From an uncultured Lachnospiraceae bacterium (GTDB lineage: Bacteria; Bacillota; Clostridia; Lachnospirales; Lachnospiraceae): 33,156 nt of DNA. The stretch lies in NCBI GenBank assembly GCA_910579495.1, contig CAJTVD010000045.1, positions 1-33,156 of the forward strand, in the 5' to 3' direction. The translations under genes and the position numbers were made by a program. The notes beneath the pieces are model-generated. The model searched no databases. It was not told the origin of the DNA and saw only the letters and a program-made list of their open reading frames with translations. Below are positions 6,526-15,309 of this stretch, in pieces; position 1 is the first letter of the stretch; the number at the start of each line of letters is the position of its first letter.

Positions 6526-6665
6526 TATTGATTAACAAAAGTTAATGCGTGTAAACCAAATTATTTTCCTTAAATTAATTTATATTAATATAAAATATGT
6601 AGGAAAAGTAGATAAAAAAGGTGGAAAAATTTGTTTGTAATGGAAAAATGCACAAAAAACACATA

Positions 6666-6677
6666 ATTAGCGTTAAT
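6666..6677. promoter_or_regulatory. Candidate LacI-type operator
   Basis: ATTAGCGTTAAT is a near-perfect palindrome centred on CG, the usual centre of LacI-family operators. It lies seven bases upstream of the -35 of the GH operon promoter. Confidence 0.4.
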
Positions 6678-6683
6678 AAGATA

Positions 6684-6712
6684 TTGACAAAGCTGTTATA
6701 TAATATTAACAT
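6684..6712 (+). promoter_or_regulatory. Promoter of the glycoside hydrolase operon
   Basis: A perfect -35 TTGACA (6684-6689) is followed after 17 bases by TAACAT (6707-6712). A TATAAT at 6699-6704 is also present but too close to this -35. Transcription would start near 6719, giving a leader of about 145 bases. Confidence 0.5.
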
Positions 6713-6730
6713 TTAATTGCAACAAAAGTT

Positions 6731-6847
6731 GCCGCCAGATTGCTGTAAACAGTTGATCATTTCCCATTTAAGGGCTGGCGGCCATTTTCACAAAATTGTG
6801 GGGTCCCAAACCAGTTCCCGGAACGGGGAAAGCTGGGGATGGGGACC
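6731..6847 (+). other. Structured 5' leader of the GH operon
   Basis: Two inverted repeats occupy the leader. GCCGCCAG (6731-6738) pairs with CTGGCGGC (6775-6782). Further on, GGTCCC and GGGGACC (6802-6847) enclose CAG/CTG and TTCCC/GGGGAA pairings. No T tract follows, so these are not plain terminators. I do not recognise a known riboswitch class. Confidence 0.35.
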
Positions 6848-6863
6848 AGATGGAGGCTTGGTT

Positions 6864-7856
6864 ATGAGCAGAATAATAGGACAGTCCCTGCCGGGTATTC
6901 CCTGGGAGGAAAAGCCTGAGGGCGAAAGGTTACCCCTGTGGCGTTACAGCAAGAATCCCATTATCGGCAGGGATGGGAACAAAATATCCAACAGCGTTTT
7001 TAACAGCGCGGTAGTCCCTTTTGAGGACGGCTATGTGGGAGTGTTCCGGTGCGACAGCAGATCTGTGAGCATGGACATTTTCGTAGGCAGGAGCAAGGAT
7101 GCGCTCCATTGGGAAATTGAGGACGAACCTATTGTATTTGAAGGGGCACAGGACGAGGTCTTAAAGAGAGAGTTCCGTTATGACCCCAGAGTTTGCTTTA
7201 TTGAGGACAGATATTACATTACCTGGTGCAATGGCTATCACGGCCCCACCATTGGCGTGGCATATACCTTTGACTTTAAGAAGTTTGTACAGCTTGAAAA
7301 CGCCTTCCTTCCGTTTAACAGAAACGGCGTGCTTTTCCCCAGGAAGATCAATGGCATGTATATGATGCTCAGCAGGCCCAGCGACAACGGGCATACGCCT
7401 TTCGGGGATATTTTCATCAGCCAGAGCAAGGATATGGAATTCTGGGGCAGGCACCGCCATGTGATGAGCCCTTTTAAGGAGGATTATTCCGCATGGCAGA
7501 GCACCAAGATCGGGCCTGGGCCGATTCCCATTGAAACCGATGAAGGCTGGCTTCTGATCTACCATGGGGTGATCACCACCTGCAGCGGCTACACCTACCG
7601 CATGGGGGCTGCGCTGCTGGACCTGGAACAGCCCTGGAAGGTACTGCACCGTTCAAGGGATTATATTCTTTCTCCCAGGGAATATTATGAGTGTGTAGGC
7701 GACGTACCCAACGTGATATTCCCCTGCGCAACCCTTGCAGACGCCGACACGGGCAGGATTGCCGTTTATTATGGCTGTGCCGATACAGTTACAGGCATTG
7801 CGTTTACTACAGTAGATGAATTAGTGGGGTATGTGAAGGAACACCGCATGAAATAA
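6864..7856 (+). CDS. GH130 family mannoside phosphorylase
   Basis: The protein is 330 residues, a single five-bladed beta-propeller without a signal peptide. GH130 hallmarks are NSVFNSAVVPFEDGYVGVFRCD, then YDPRVCFIEDRYYITWCNG containing the DPR motif in which the general acid Asp lies in studied members, and KIGPGPIPIETDEGWLLIYHG. The family cleaves beta-mannosides, often by phosphorolysis to mannose-1-phosphate. Beside a GH38 and a GH20 gene, Man-beta-1,4-GlcNAc from N-glycan cores is a plausible substrate, but mannooligosaccharide or Man-Glc phosphorylase specificities cannot be excluded. The start is ATG 6864, with GGAGG at 6852-6856. An upstream TTG at 6717 would add 49 residues with no ribosome binding site and is rejected. 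Confidence 0.88.
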   Translation: MSRIIGQSLPGIPWEEKPEGERLPLWRYSKNPIIGRDGNKISNSVFNSAVVPFEDGYVGVFRCDSRSVSMDIFVGRSKDALHWEIEDEPIVFEGAQDEVLKREFRYDPRVCFIEDRYYITWCNGYHGPTIGVAYTFDFKKFVQLENAFLPFNRNGVLFPRKINGMYMMLSRPSDNGHTPFGDIFISQSKDMEFWGRHRHVMSPFKEDYSAWQSTKIGPGPIPIETDEGWLLIYHGVITTCSGYTYRMGAALLDLEQPWKVLHRSRDYILSPREYYECVGDVPNVIFPCATLADADTGRIAVYYGCADTVTGIAFTTVDELVGYVKEHRMK

Positions 7857-7885
7857 GGGGCGCCTTGGGAAGAAAGGGTTAAGAA

Positions 7886-10800
7886 ATGGATTTTTTGGAT
7901 AAAAGAGTCAAGGTAATTTGCGACCAACTGAATAAGTTAAAGGTAAAACAGAAATTCCCTATCGAAAAATGGCAGTACAAGGAAGGAAATTTTATACATC
8001 CCGCCGATGCGCAGGAAGACAAAAGCCCCTGGCAGGAATTTGACAGCAAAACCATGCACTGGTACGGGAAGGACCGGCACTACTGGTTTAAAACGGCCTT
8101 TACCCTGCCGCAGGCGCTGGCGGGAAAGCCCATCTGGCTTCATGTCAGCACCCAGATTGAAGAGTGGGATGATGCGAAAAATCCCCAGTTCCTTCTGTTT
8201 GTTAACGGAAAGGCTGTGCAGGGGATCGACATGAACCACAGGGAAGCCCTGCTTCCCGGCACAGCCCAGGCAGGGGAGGAGATCCTTCTGGAGCTCCAAG
8301 CCTATACTGGCATACTGCATACGGAATTTAACCTGATTGTGGATATGCGGGAAGTAGACCCGGAGATTGAGAAGCTTTACTATGATCTGTGGGTTCCCCT
8401 CTCGGCGTTCCCAAGGATGGATAAGGATGACAAGAACAGGAGGGATATTGAGGATATCTTAAATGATACCATAAACTTCCTGGATCTGCGCACGCCCTAT
8501 TCCGACAGCTTTTACGAGTCTTTGAGGGAGGCTTCCGACTATATTGACAAGACCCTGTATTCAGATCTGGCGGGTTACCGCGATGTGATCGCCACCTGTA
8601 TTGGGCACACCCATATTGACGTGGCGTGGTGGTGGACTGTGGAACAGACCCGGGAAAAGGTTGGCAGGAGCTTTGCCACAGTACTGAAGCTGATGGAAGA
8701 GTATCCTAACTATAAATTTATGTCCAGCCAGCCCCAGCTTTATGCGTTTTTAAAGGAGCGCTATCCTGAACTGTATGAACAGGTAAAGCGCCGGGTGAAG
8801 GAAAAACGCTGGGAGCCGGAGGGCGGTATGTGGGTGGAAGCGGACTGCAACCTGACCAGCGGGGAATCCCTGGTCCGCCAGTTTATCCATGGAAAGCGGT
8901 TCTTTGTGGAGGAATTCGGCAAGGAGGCAGACAGCAGGATCCTGTGGCTGCCTGACGTGTTTGGCTATTCCGGTGCCCTGCCCCAGATTTTGAAAAAATG
9001 CGGCATTGATTATTTTATGACTACCAAGCTGGCATGGAACCAGTTTAACAAAGTACCCTATGACACCATGATGTGGAGGGGCATTGACGGCACGGAGGTG
9101 CTCACCCACCTGGTTACTACCCTGGATGTGGGGCAGCCGGTGGAGAATTTCTTTACCACCTACAATGGAAGGCTTCATGCGGATGCCATCATGGGCGGCT
9201 GGCAGCGCTACCAGAATAAGGATATTAACAATGACATTCTGGTTTCCTATGGCTATGGGGACGGGGGCGGCGGGCCTACCAGGGAAATGCTGGAAACCTC
9301 CAAGCGTATGGAAAAGGGGGTCAAGGGAATCCCTACGGTGCGCCAGGAATTTTCCCGCACTTATTTTGAGGAATTGGAGCGCCGGGTAAAAGATAACCGC
9401 AGGCTTCCTGTGTGGGAGGGAGAGCTTTACTTTGAATATCACCGGGGAACCCTCACCTCCATGGCAAGGAATAAGCGGTCTAACCGGAAGTCGGAGCTTG
9501 CCATGATGGACCTGGAGCTTCTCTCAGTAATGGCGGAAGGGCTTTTGCCTTACCCGGCAAAGGATCTGGAGGGAATGTGGAAGACCATTTTGCTGAACCA
9601 GTTCCATGACATTCTCCCGGGATCTTCTATCCACGAAGTCTACGAAGTGACCAAAAAGGAATACGGAGAAATCTCCGAAAAAGCAGCTTCCCTGAAAACG
9701 GAAAGGGTAAGGGCACTGGCCGGGGCCGGGGATGGGGTGACGGTTTTCAACACCACCGGCAAAGAACGGAGCGATATGGTATGCCTGGGAGACATAAAGG
9801 CACTGGCGCTTGAGGACGGGGAAGGAAATCTCTATCCGGTGCAGCAGACGGCGGAGGGCGCTGTGGTTTATGTAAAAGGGCTGCCTGCCAAGGGCTATAA
9901 AACCTTTGGGATAGCCACAGGCCTACCGGAGGCAGAGGCCGGTACCCCCTTTAAGCTCACAGGGGAGTATTTTCTGGAGACGCCTTATTATCAGGTACAC
10001 CTGGACAGGCAGGGGCTTTTTACCAGTATTTATGATAAGGAAAACGAAAGGGAAATCATCCAGGAAGGCAAGCGGGCGAATCTCATGCGTATGTATGAGG
10101 ATAAACCCATTTACTACGATAACTGGGACATTGACATTTACTATACAGAAAAGTTCTGGGATGCGGATGGGCTGGAGCGGATGGAATGGGTGGAAAAGGG
10201 GCCTTTGCGGATGACCCTGGAGCTTGAGAGGAAAATCAGCAATTCTACCATACGGCAGAAGATCCATTTTTATGCCCACAGCCGCAGGATCGATTTTGAT
10301 ACCTGGGTTGACTGGAAGGAACACCAGCATCTTCTGAAGGTGCATTTCCCGGTGGCTGTGCATACAGATGAGGCATCCTTTGATATCCAGTTCGGGAACC
10401 TTACCAGAAAGGTGCATCAGAATACAAGCTGGGATAAGGCACGGTTTGAGAGCTGCGGGCAGAAATGGATGGACCTGTCGGAAGGCCACTACGGTGTGAG
10501 CCTTTTAAATGACTGTAAGTACGGGCATTCCGTGAAGGACTCCAATATGGCACTGACGCTGATTAAGTCCGGCATTGAGCCGAACCCGGTGACAGACCAG
10601 GAAGAGCATGTATTTACCTACGCCATTTATCCCCATAAGGAGGGATGGCGCCAGGCAGGCACCGTAAGTGAGGCTTATAAGCTGAACCAGCCAGCCATTG
10701 CAGTCTCCGGCGGCCAGGCGGGAAGAAGCTTTGGCATGGCATCTGTGGACAGGGACAATGTGATATTGGAAACCATCAAGCGGGCGGAATCAGGGGAAGG

Positions 10801-10987
10801 TACAGTGCTGCGCATGTACGAATCGGAGAACGCGCTTACAAAAGCCACCCTTACTGTGAACAAGGATTTTACCAAAGCTTATGTCTGCAACCTGCTGGAA
10901 GAAGAGATAGAAGAGGCAAAGACAGAAGGAAACAAAATTACCATTACCTGTAAGCCTTACGAAATTGTTACAGTGAAAATTGTATAG
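7886..10987 (+). CDS. GH38 alpha-mannosidase
   Basis: This cytoplasmic 1033-residue retaining, zinc-dependent alpha-mannosidase removes alpha-mannosyl residues. Its order is an N-terminal beta-sandwich, a catalytic barrel from about residue 230, then the mannosidase middle and C-terminal domains. Zinc-site residues are visible in HTHIDVAWWW (H243, D245) and NQFHDILPGSS (H574). The nucleophile Asp lies in LWLPDVFGYSG (D357). The length is normal for bacterial members. It follows GH130 by 29 bases with the ribosome binding site AGAAAGGG, so the two are co-transcribed. There is no signal peptide, so it acts on imported glycans. Alpha-1,2, -1,3 and -1,6 specificities cannot be told apart here. 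Confidence 0.93.
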   Translation: MDFLDKRVKVICDQLNKLKVKQKFPIEKWQYKEGNFIHPADAQEDKSPWQEFDSKTMHWYGKDRHYWFKTAFTLPQALAGKPIWLHVSTQIEEWDDAKNPQFLLFVNGKAVQGIDMNHREALLPGTAQAGEEILLELQAYTGILHTEFNLIVDMREVDPEIEKLYYDLWVPLSAFPRMDKDDKNRRDIEDILNDTINFLDLRTPYSDSFYESLREASDYIDKTLYSDLAGYRDVIATCIGHTHIDVAWWWTVEQTREKVGRSFATVLKLMEEYPNYKFMSSQPQLYAFLKERYPELYEQVKRRVKEKRWEPEGGMWVEADCNLTSGESLVRQFIHGKRFFVEEFGKEADSRILWLPDVFGYSGALPQILKKCGIDYFMTTKLAWNQFNKVPYDTMMWRGIDGTEVLTHLVTTLDVGQPVENFFTTYNGRLHADAIMGGWQRYQNKDINNDILVSYGYGDGGGGPTREMLETSKRMEKGVKGIPTVRQEFSRTYFEELERRVKDNRRLPVWEGELYFEYHRGTLTSMARNKRSNRKSELAMMDLELLSVMAEGLLPYPAKDLEGMWKTILLNQFHDILPGSSIHEVYEVTKKEYGEISEKAASLKTERVRALAGAGDGVTVFNTTGKERSDMVCLGDIKALALEDGEGNLYPVQQTAEGAVVYVKGLPAKGYKTFGIATGLPEAEAGTPFKLTGEYFLETPYYQVHLDRQGLFTSIYDKENEREIIQEGKRANLMRMYEDKPIYYDNWDIDIYYTEKFWDADGLERMEWVEKGPLRMTLELERKISNSTIRQKIHFYAHSRRIDFDTWVDWKEHQHLLKVHFPVAVHTDEASFDIQFGNLTRKVHQNTSWDKARFESCGQKWMDLSEGHYGVSLLNDCKYGHSVKDSNMALTLIKSGIEPNPVTDQEEHVFTYAIYPHKEGWRQAGTVSEAYKLNQPAIAVSGGQAGRSFGMASVDRDNVILETIKRAESGEGTVLRMYESENALTKATLTVNKDFTKAYVCNLLEEEIEEAKTEGNKITITCKPYEIVTVKIV

Positions 10988-11036
10988 CCAACAAACGCCG
11001 TCACGCTACGCGAGCCGGCTTATTGTAATAACAAAG

Positions 11037-11068
11037 CTGCCGTATGAAAACAGGAAGTCATACGGCAG
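11037..11068 (+). terminator. Hairpin between GH38 and GH3 genes
   Basis: CTGCCGTATGA (11037-11047) pairs exactly with TCATACGGCAG (11058-11068). Only TTTGG follows, so termination would be partial. It may set the relative expression of the upstream and downstream genes or stabilise the 3' end. Confidence 0.5.
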
Positions 11069-11125
11069 TTTGGCTAAGAAAACAGGTCTTGTGCCGGGGA
11101 GGATGAAAGAGGGAGTTAGGAATTA

Positions 11126-13378
11126 ATGGATAAGGAGAAAAAGTCTGCTTTGGAGAGGGCCAAAGAGCTGCTGGGGCAGATGACTTTGAAGGAGAAGGCC
11201 GGGCAGCTATGCCAGAGGCTTTATGGGTTCCGGTGCTATGAAGTGGGCAGGGATGGGACAGGTGCCTGTGAGATCCGGATTTCCGATGAATTTAAGGCGG
11301 AAGTGGAGGCCTGCGGCGGCCTTGGCGTCCTGTACGGGCTTTTCCGGGCGGATCCCTGGTCAGAGAGAAACTATGGGAACGGGCTTTCCGGTGAGCTGGC
11401 GGTGAAGGCATACAACTTGATGCAGAAATACGTACTGGAACATGCCAGGCTCCCGGTTCCCATGCTGCACAGCAGCGAATGTCCCCACGGCCATCAGGCC
11501 CTGGACGGCTATCTGCTGCCGGTAAACCTTGCCACTGGGGCTACCTTTGACCCGTCCCTGCTAAAGGATGCGGCGGGAGTCTGCGGGGAACAGCTAAAGG
11601 GCATGGGGGTTGACCTGGCCCTGGTTTCCGCCCTGGACATTTTAAGGGATCCCAGATGGGGGCGGAGCGAGGAGTGTTTTGGTGAAGACCCCTATCTGGC
11701 AGGCTGTTTTGCAAAGGCTGCCGTGGAAGGGATCCAGGCTGCCGGGGTGGGTGTTGTGGCGAAGCACTTCTGCGCCCAGGGGGAGACTACCGGGGGCGTT
11801 AACGCCAGCGCCGCCCGTATCGGGGAACAGGAGCTTTATGAGATCCACCTGCCCGCCGGGAAAAAGTGCTGTGAAGCGGGTGTAAAGGGAATTATGGCGG
11901 CCTATAATGAGATCGACGGCGTTTACTGCCATGCAAATTCCCATCTGCTAAACGACATACTGCGGCAGGATTTTGGGTTTGACGGCATTGTGATGGCAGA
12001 CGGCACTGCTGTGGACCGCCTGGATACCATTACCCAGGACAATGCGGCTTCCGCCGCCCTTGCCCTTTCCTCCGGGGTGGATGTGGGGCTTTGGGATACC
12101 GCCTTTTCCAGGCTGCCGGAAGCACTGCAGCGGGGGCTGGTTACAGAGGAAGAAATTGACCGGGCGGTGGTCCGGGTTTTGAAACTGAAATTTGAACTGG
12201 GGCTGTTTGACGCACCTTACATAGGGGCGGATGGGAAAAGGACGTGCCATTTCCCGGAGGAATCCTGTTTCCGGCAATATCCTTACCGAGAATATCCCCA
12301 GTCGAAACGGCTTTCCCAGGAGAGCCCTGTCCTTTTGAAAAACCAGGGCGGCCTTTTACCCCTGGCAGGCCCTGGGGTGAAAATTGCAGTGATGGGACAC
12401 AATGCCAACCATATTTACCGCCAGATTGGCGACTATTCCCCGCCCTTAAGGGAAGGGGAGGGGGTTACTCTCTGGCAGGGGCTGTTGAAGGAAGCCCAGG
12501 GCAGGCAGCTTCGCCTCTACCAGGGACAAGTATCCCAGGAGGCGGAGGAAGTGATAGGCTGGAGTGATGTGGTGATTCTTGCCACAGGCGGCTCTTCCAG
12601 CCGGTTTGAGGGGGCAGTTTTTGACAGCAACGGCGCAGCGGTAAAAAGCGGCGTGATGCAGATGGACTGTGGGGAAGGGGTAGATTCCTCAACCCTTGGC
12701 CTGCCAGAGGAGGATGAGGCTCTTTTGGCGCTTGCAAAGAAACAGGGCAAAAAGACCGTTGCGCTGGTAATCGCAGGCAGGCCCTATGTAGTATCAGGGC
12801 TTGCGGAAGTTTCGGACGCGCTGCTGTATGCCTTCTATCCCGGCCCGCTGGGTGGGGAGGCCCTTGCGGAGCTGATATACGGAAAGAAATCTCCTTCTGG
12901 CAGGCTCCCGGTGTCCCTGCCAAGAAGCGCAGGGCAGCTCCCGGTTTATTATAACCATCCCAAATCCTACCAGGCCATGAGTTATTGCGACCAGAAGGAA
13001 GGGGCGTTGTATGCTTTTGGGGAAGGGATGGGATATTCCCGGTTTGGCTTCCGGGATTTTCAGGCAGAAGTAACAAAGGAGGGGATTACCCTCACCTGCC
13101 AGGTAGAGAACCGGGGGGATTGGGAGGATGCCGCTGTGCTGCAGTGTTACCGCAGCGTCCTCACGTCACGGAGGGTCCCAAGGGTGCGGGAACTGAAGGC
13201 GTTCCAGAAAGTTTGGCTGAAAAAGGGAGAAAAAAGGAAAGTAACCGTTTCCATAGGCCGGGAGTTTTTTGCCCTCTACAATGGGAACGGGAAATGGACG
13301 GAACAGAAGGGAAAGTATGAGCTTTTGCTGATGGACAGTGGAAAGCTGATCTGGAAAGGAGAAATAGAATGTATATAA
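11126..13378 (+). CDS. GH3 family beta-glycosidase
   Basis: The 750-residue protein has the full GH3 architecture. The TIM-barrel domain begins LLGQMTLKEKAGQL, and its DPRWGRSEECFGEDPYLAG motif is diagnostic. The nucleophile is in GFDGIVMADGTAVDRL (D292; many members have SDW or SDY here). An alpha/beta sandwich follows (PVLLKNQGGLLPL), then a C-terminal fibronectin III-like domain (VPRVRELKAFQKVWLKKGE). There is no signal peptide. Specificity could be beta-glucoside, beta-xyloside or another beta-linked sugar, since the family cannot be resolved by eye. It lies 138 bases after GH38, and its end overlaps the GH20 start by ten bases, implying translational coupling. Confidence 0.92.
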   Translation: MDKEKKSALERAKELLGQMTLKEKAGQLCQRLYGFRCYEVGRDGTGACEIRISDEFKAEVEACGGLGVLYGLFRADPWSERNYGNGLSGELAVKAYNLMQKYVLEHARLPVPMLHSSECPHGHQALDGYLLPVNLATGATFDPSLLKDAAGVCGEQLKGMGVDLALVSALDILRDPRWGRSEECFGEDPYLAGCFAKAAVEGIQAAGVGVVAKHFCAQGETTGGVNASAARIGEQELYEIHLPAGKKCCEAGVKGIMAAYNEIDGVYCHANSHLLNDILRQDFGFDGIVMADGTAVDRLDTITQDNAASAALALSSGVDVGLWDTAFSRLPEALQRGLVTEEEIDRAVVRVLKLKFELGLFDAPYIGADGKRTCHFPEESCFRQYPYREYPQSKRLSQESPVLLKNQGGLLPLAGPGVKIAVMGHNANHIYRQIGDYSPPLREGEGVTLWQGLLKEAQGRQLRLYQGQVSQEAEEVIGWSDVVILATGGSSSRFEGAVFDSNGAAVKSGVMQMDCGEGVDSSTLGLPEEDEALLALAKKQGKKTVALVIAGRPYVVSGLAEVSDALLYAFYPGPLGGEALAELIYGKKSPSGRLPVSLPRSAGQLPVYYNHPKSYQAMSYCDQKEGALYAFGEGMGYSRFGFRDFQAEVTKEGITLTCQVENRGDWEDAAVLQCYRSVLTSRRVPRVRELKAFQKVWLKKGEKRKVTVSIGREFFALYNGNGKWTEQKGKYELLLMDSGKLIWKGEIECI

Positions 13379-15228
13379 TACCAAAACCAAAAAAACTGGA
13401 GAACAAAGAGGGGAAATTTTTTATCAGCCACCGTACCCGCATAGTGTTAGATCCGCAGATCCGTGAAAGCGAAGGGGTTTTTATATCCCTGGTTGGGGAA
13501 TGCGCGGCTAAGTGGGCAGGCATAAGGCCGGCGGCAGTAAAGGGAGCCCAGAAGAAGGGGGATATTTACCTGGCCATTGTGCCTGGACCGGAAGGGCAGG
13601 GCTACCGCCTTGGGATAACGGAGGAAGGGATTGAAGTAAAGGGAGGCAGCGGGCAGGGGCTGATGTACGGTGTCCAGACCCTCTGCCAGATCATCGAGCA
13701 GTGCGGCGGCGTGCTTCCCTGCCTTACCATCAACGACCAGCCGGACATCCCTCACCGCGGATATTATTTTGACCAGACCAGGGGGCGTGTCCAGAAGCTG
13801 CCATACCTGAAAAAGCTGGCGGACCTGCTGAGCCGTTATAAAATCAACGAGTTCCAGCTTTATATTGAACATACCTATATGTTTGAGGGATTCTCCGAAA
13901 TGTGGCGGGATGAAACGCCCCTTACGGCGGAAGAAATACTGGAACTGGACGCTTACTGCAGGGAACGCTATGTGGAACTGGTTCCTTCCCTGTCCAGCTT
14001 CGGCCATCTCTATAAACTGCTTTCCACCAAAAGCTATGGCCATCTGTGCGAGATGGAGGATTCCGAAAAGCAGCCTTTCTCCTTCTCTGACAGAATGGCA
14101 CACCATACGGTGAATGTCTCTGACCAGAGGGTGCTGCCCATGGTCAAGGGAATGCTGAAGGAATATATGGCCCTGTTTACCTCCAATAAGTTTAACCTTT
14201 GTGCAGATGAAACCTTTGACCTGGGAAAAGGGAAGTCAAAAGCCCTGGCGGATGAAAAGGGCGTGCACCGGATTTATATAGATTATGTAAAGGATCTGTG
14301 CAATTTCCTGGTGGAAGAGGGCAAACAGCCTATGTTCTGGGGAGACGTGATCGTGGGAGAGCCTGAACTTGTAAAAGAGCTCCCGGAAGAGGTTATCTGC
14401 CTGAACTGGGGTTATGCGCCCAACCAGAGGGAGGATGAATCCCGGAAAATGGCCGAGACAGGCGTGAAGCAGTATCTTTGTCCCGGTGTGTGCGGCTGGA
14501 ATGAGTGGATGAACCTGATAGAGAACTCCTACCTGAATATTACCAGAATGTGTTCCTATGCCCAGAAATATAAGGCGATTGGTATTTTGAACACAGACTG
14601 GGGTGACCACGGGCATATTAATAACCCGGATTACTCCGTTCCCGGTATCATTTACGGGGCTGCTTTTTCCTGGAACCATGAAAACATTTCCTTTGAGGAG
14701 ATAAACAGGCAGATTTCCAAAGTGGAATTTAAGGACAGCTCTGAGCAGGTCCTGGGCCTGCTGGCAAAAATCCCGGAAAATTCCAGGTTTGAATGGTGGA
14801 ATGCGGTTATCAACTATGAGAACCGGGAACTTGGCGCCAATGAAATGGAAATGCGCAATCTGGAAAGGTTTGAGGATGTGGAAAAAATCCGCAAGTCGGA
14901 TGCAGCCCTTGTGGAAATTTCAGAACAGCTCCGGGCAAATGGGGTAAATATGGACAGCTCTGCCCGCAGCCAGATTGGGAACTATATAGTTACCATAGAA
15001 GGGATCAGGATTTTCAACGAAATCGGGCTGGCGCTGGCGGAAGAGAATAAGGGAAAACCAGTGGAAAGGCCTGAGCTGGCAGACCGCCTGGAAGTATGGT
15101 TTATGTCCTACAAAGAACAGTGGAGAAGTACCAGCAGAGAGGGAGATTTACATCACATTTCCGATATTATATTCTGGTATGCAGACCTTCTGAGAGGAAG
15201 AAAGCGCAGTAAGGTGAAATTGGGATAG
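13369..15228 (+). CDS. GH20 beta-N-acetylhexosaminidase-like enzyme
   Basis: This 619-residue cytoplasmic protein has an N-terminal GH20b-type domain (IIPKPKKLENKEGKF to about residue 125) and a barrel starting at PHRGYYFDQTRGR. The Asp-Glu pair of GH20 substrate-assisted catalysis is in LCADETFDLG (D280, E281). A helical C-terminal extension of about 150 residues follows. It likely removes terminal beta-GlcNAc or GalNAc from imported glycans, completing a set with the GH38 and GH130 enzymes. The barrel diverges from classical exo-hexosaminidases, so an unusual HexNAc linkage is possible. Its start overlaps the GH3 3' end. Confidence 0.88.
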   Translation: MYIIPKPKKLENKEGKFFISHRTRIVLDPQIRESEGVFISLVGECAAKWAGIRPAAVKGAQKKGDIYLAIVPGPEGQGYRLGITEEGIEVKGGSGQGLMYGVQTLCQIIEQCGGVLPCLTINDQPDIPHRGYYFDQTRGRVQKLPYLKKLADLLSRYKINEFQLYIEHTYMFEGFSEMWRDETPLTAEEILELDAYCRERYVELVPSLSSFGHLYKLLSTKSYGHLCEMEDSEKQPFSFSDRMAHHTVNVSDQRVLPMVKGMLKEYMALFTSNKFNLCADETFDLGKGKSKALADEKGVHRIYIDYVKDLCNFLVEEGKQPMFWGDVIVGEPELVKELPEEVICLNWGYAPNQREDESRKMAETGVKQYLCPGVCGWNEWMNLIENSYLNITRMCSYAQKYKAIGILNTDWGDHGHINNPDYSVPGIIYGAAFSWNHENISFEEINRQISKVEFKDSSEQVLGLLAKIPENSRFEWWNAVINYENRELGANEMEMRNLERFEDVEKIRKSDAALVEISEQLRANGVNMDSSARSQIGNYIVTIEGIRIFNEIGLALAEENKGKPVERPELADRLEVWFMSYKEQWRSTSREGDLHHISDIIFWYADLLRGRKRSKVKLG

Positions 15229-15246
15229 AGCTTATTATGAAAAGGA

Positions 15247-15277
15247 GCCAGGGGAAGAACCCCTGGCCCTAATTTTT
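15247..15277. terminator. Bidirectional terminator between GH20 and glgD
   Basis: GCCAGGGG (15247-15254) pairs with CCCCTGGC (15260-15267). The plus side continues CCTAATTTTT and the minus side TCCTTTTC, so it can end both convergent operons. A second hairpin, GGCAGG/CCTGCC (15281-15300), lies nearer glgD. Confidence 0.8.
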
Positions 15278-15309
15278 GCAGGCAGGGAAAGCAGCCTGCC
15301 ATGCAATAT

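Larger units (their letters stand above)
6391..6863. other. Divergent regulatory region between lacI-type gene and GH operon
   Basis: This 473-base region is AT-rich in its middle and has no gene. It contains a minus-strand promoter with a perfect palindrome, candidate LacI-type operators, a plus-strand promoter, and a structured leader before GH130. A third element, ATTAAC-AAAA-GTTAAT (6531-6546), is a perfect inverted repeat. GTTAATGCGTGTAAAC (6541-6556) is an imperfect palindrome centred on CG. Confidence 0.6.

Noticed and set aside
6699..6704. TATAAT as the -10 for TTGACA at 6684
   Set aside because: Spacer would be nine bases, too short; TAACAT at 6707 has the correct 17.
8750..9442. 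Long minus-strand open frame inside the GH38 gene
   Set aside because: Complement of strongly conserved GH38 catalytic sequence; no ribosome binding site.
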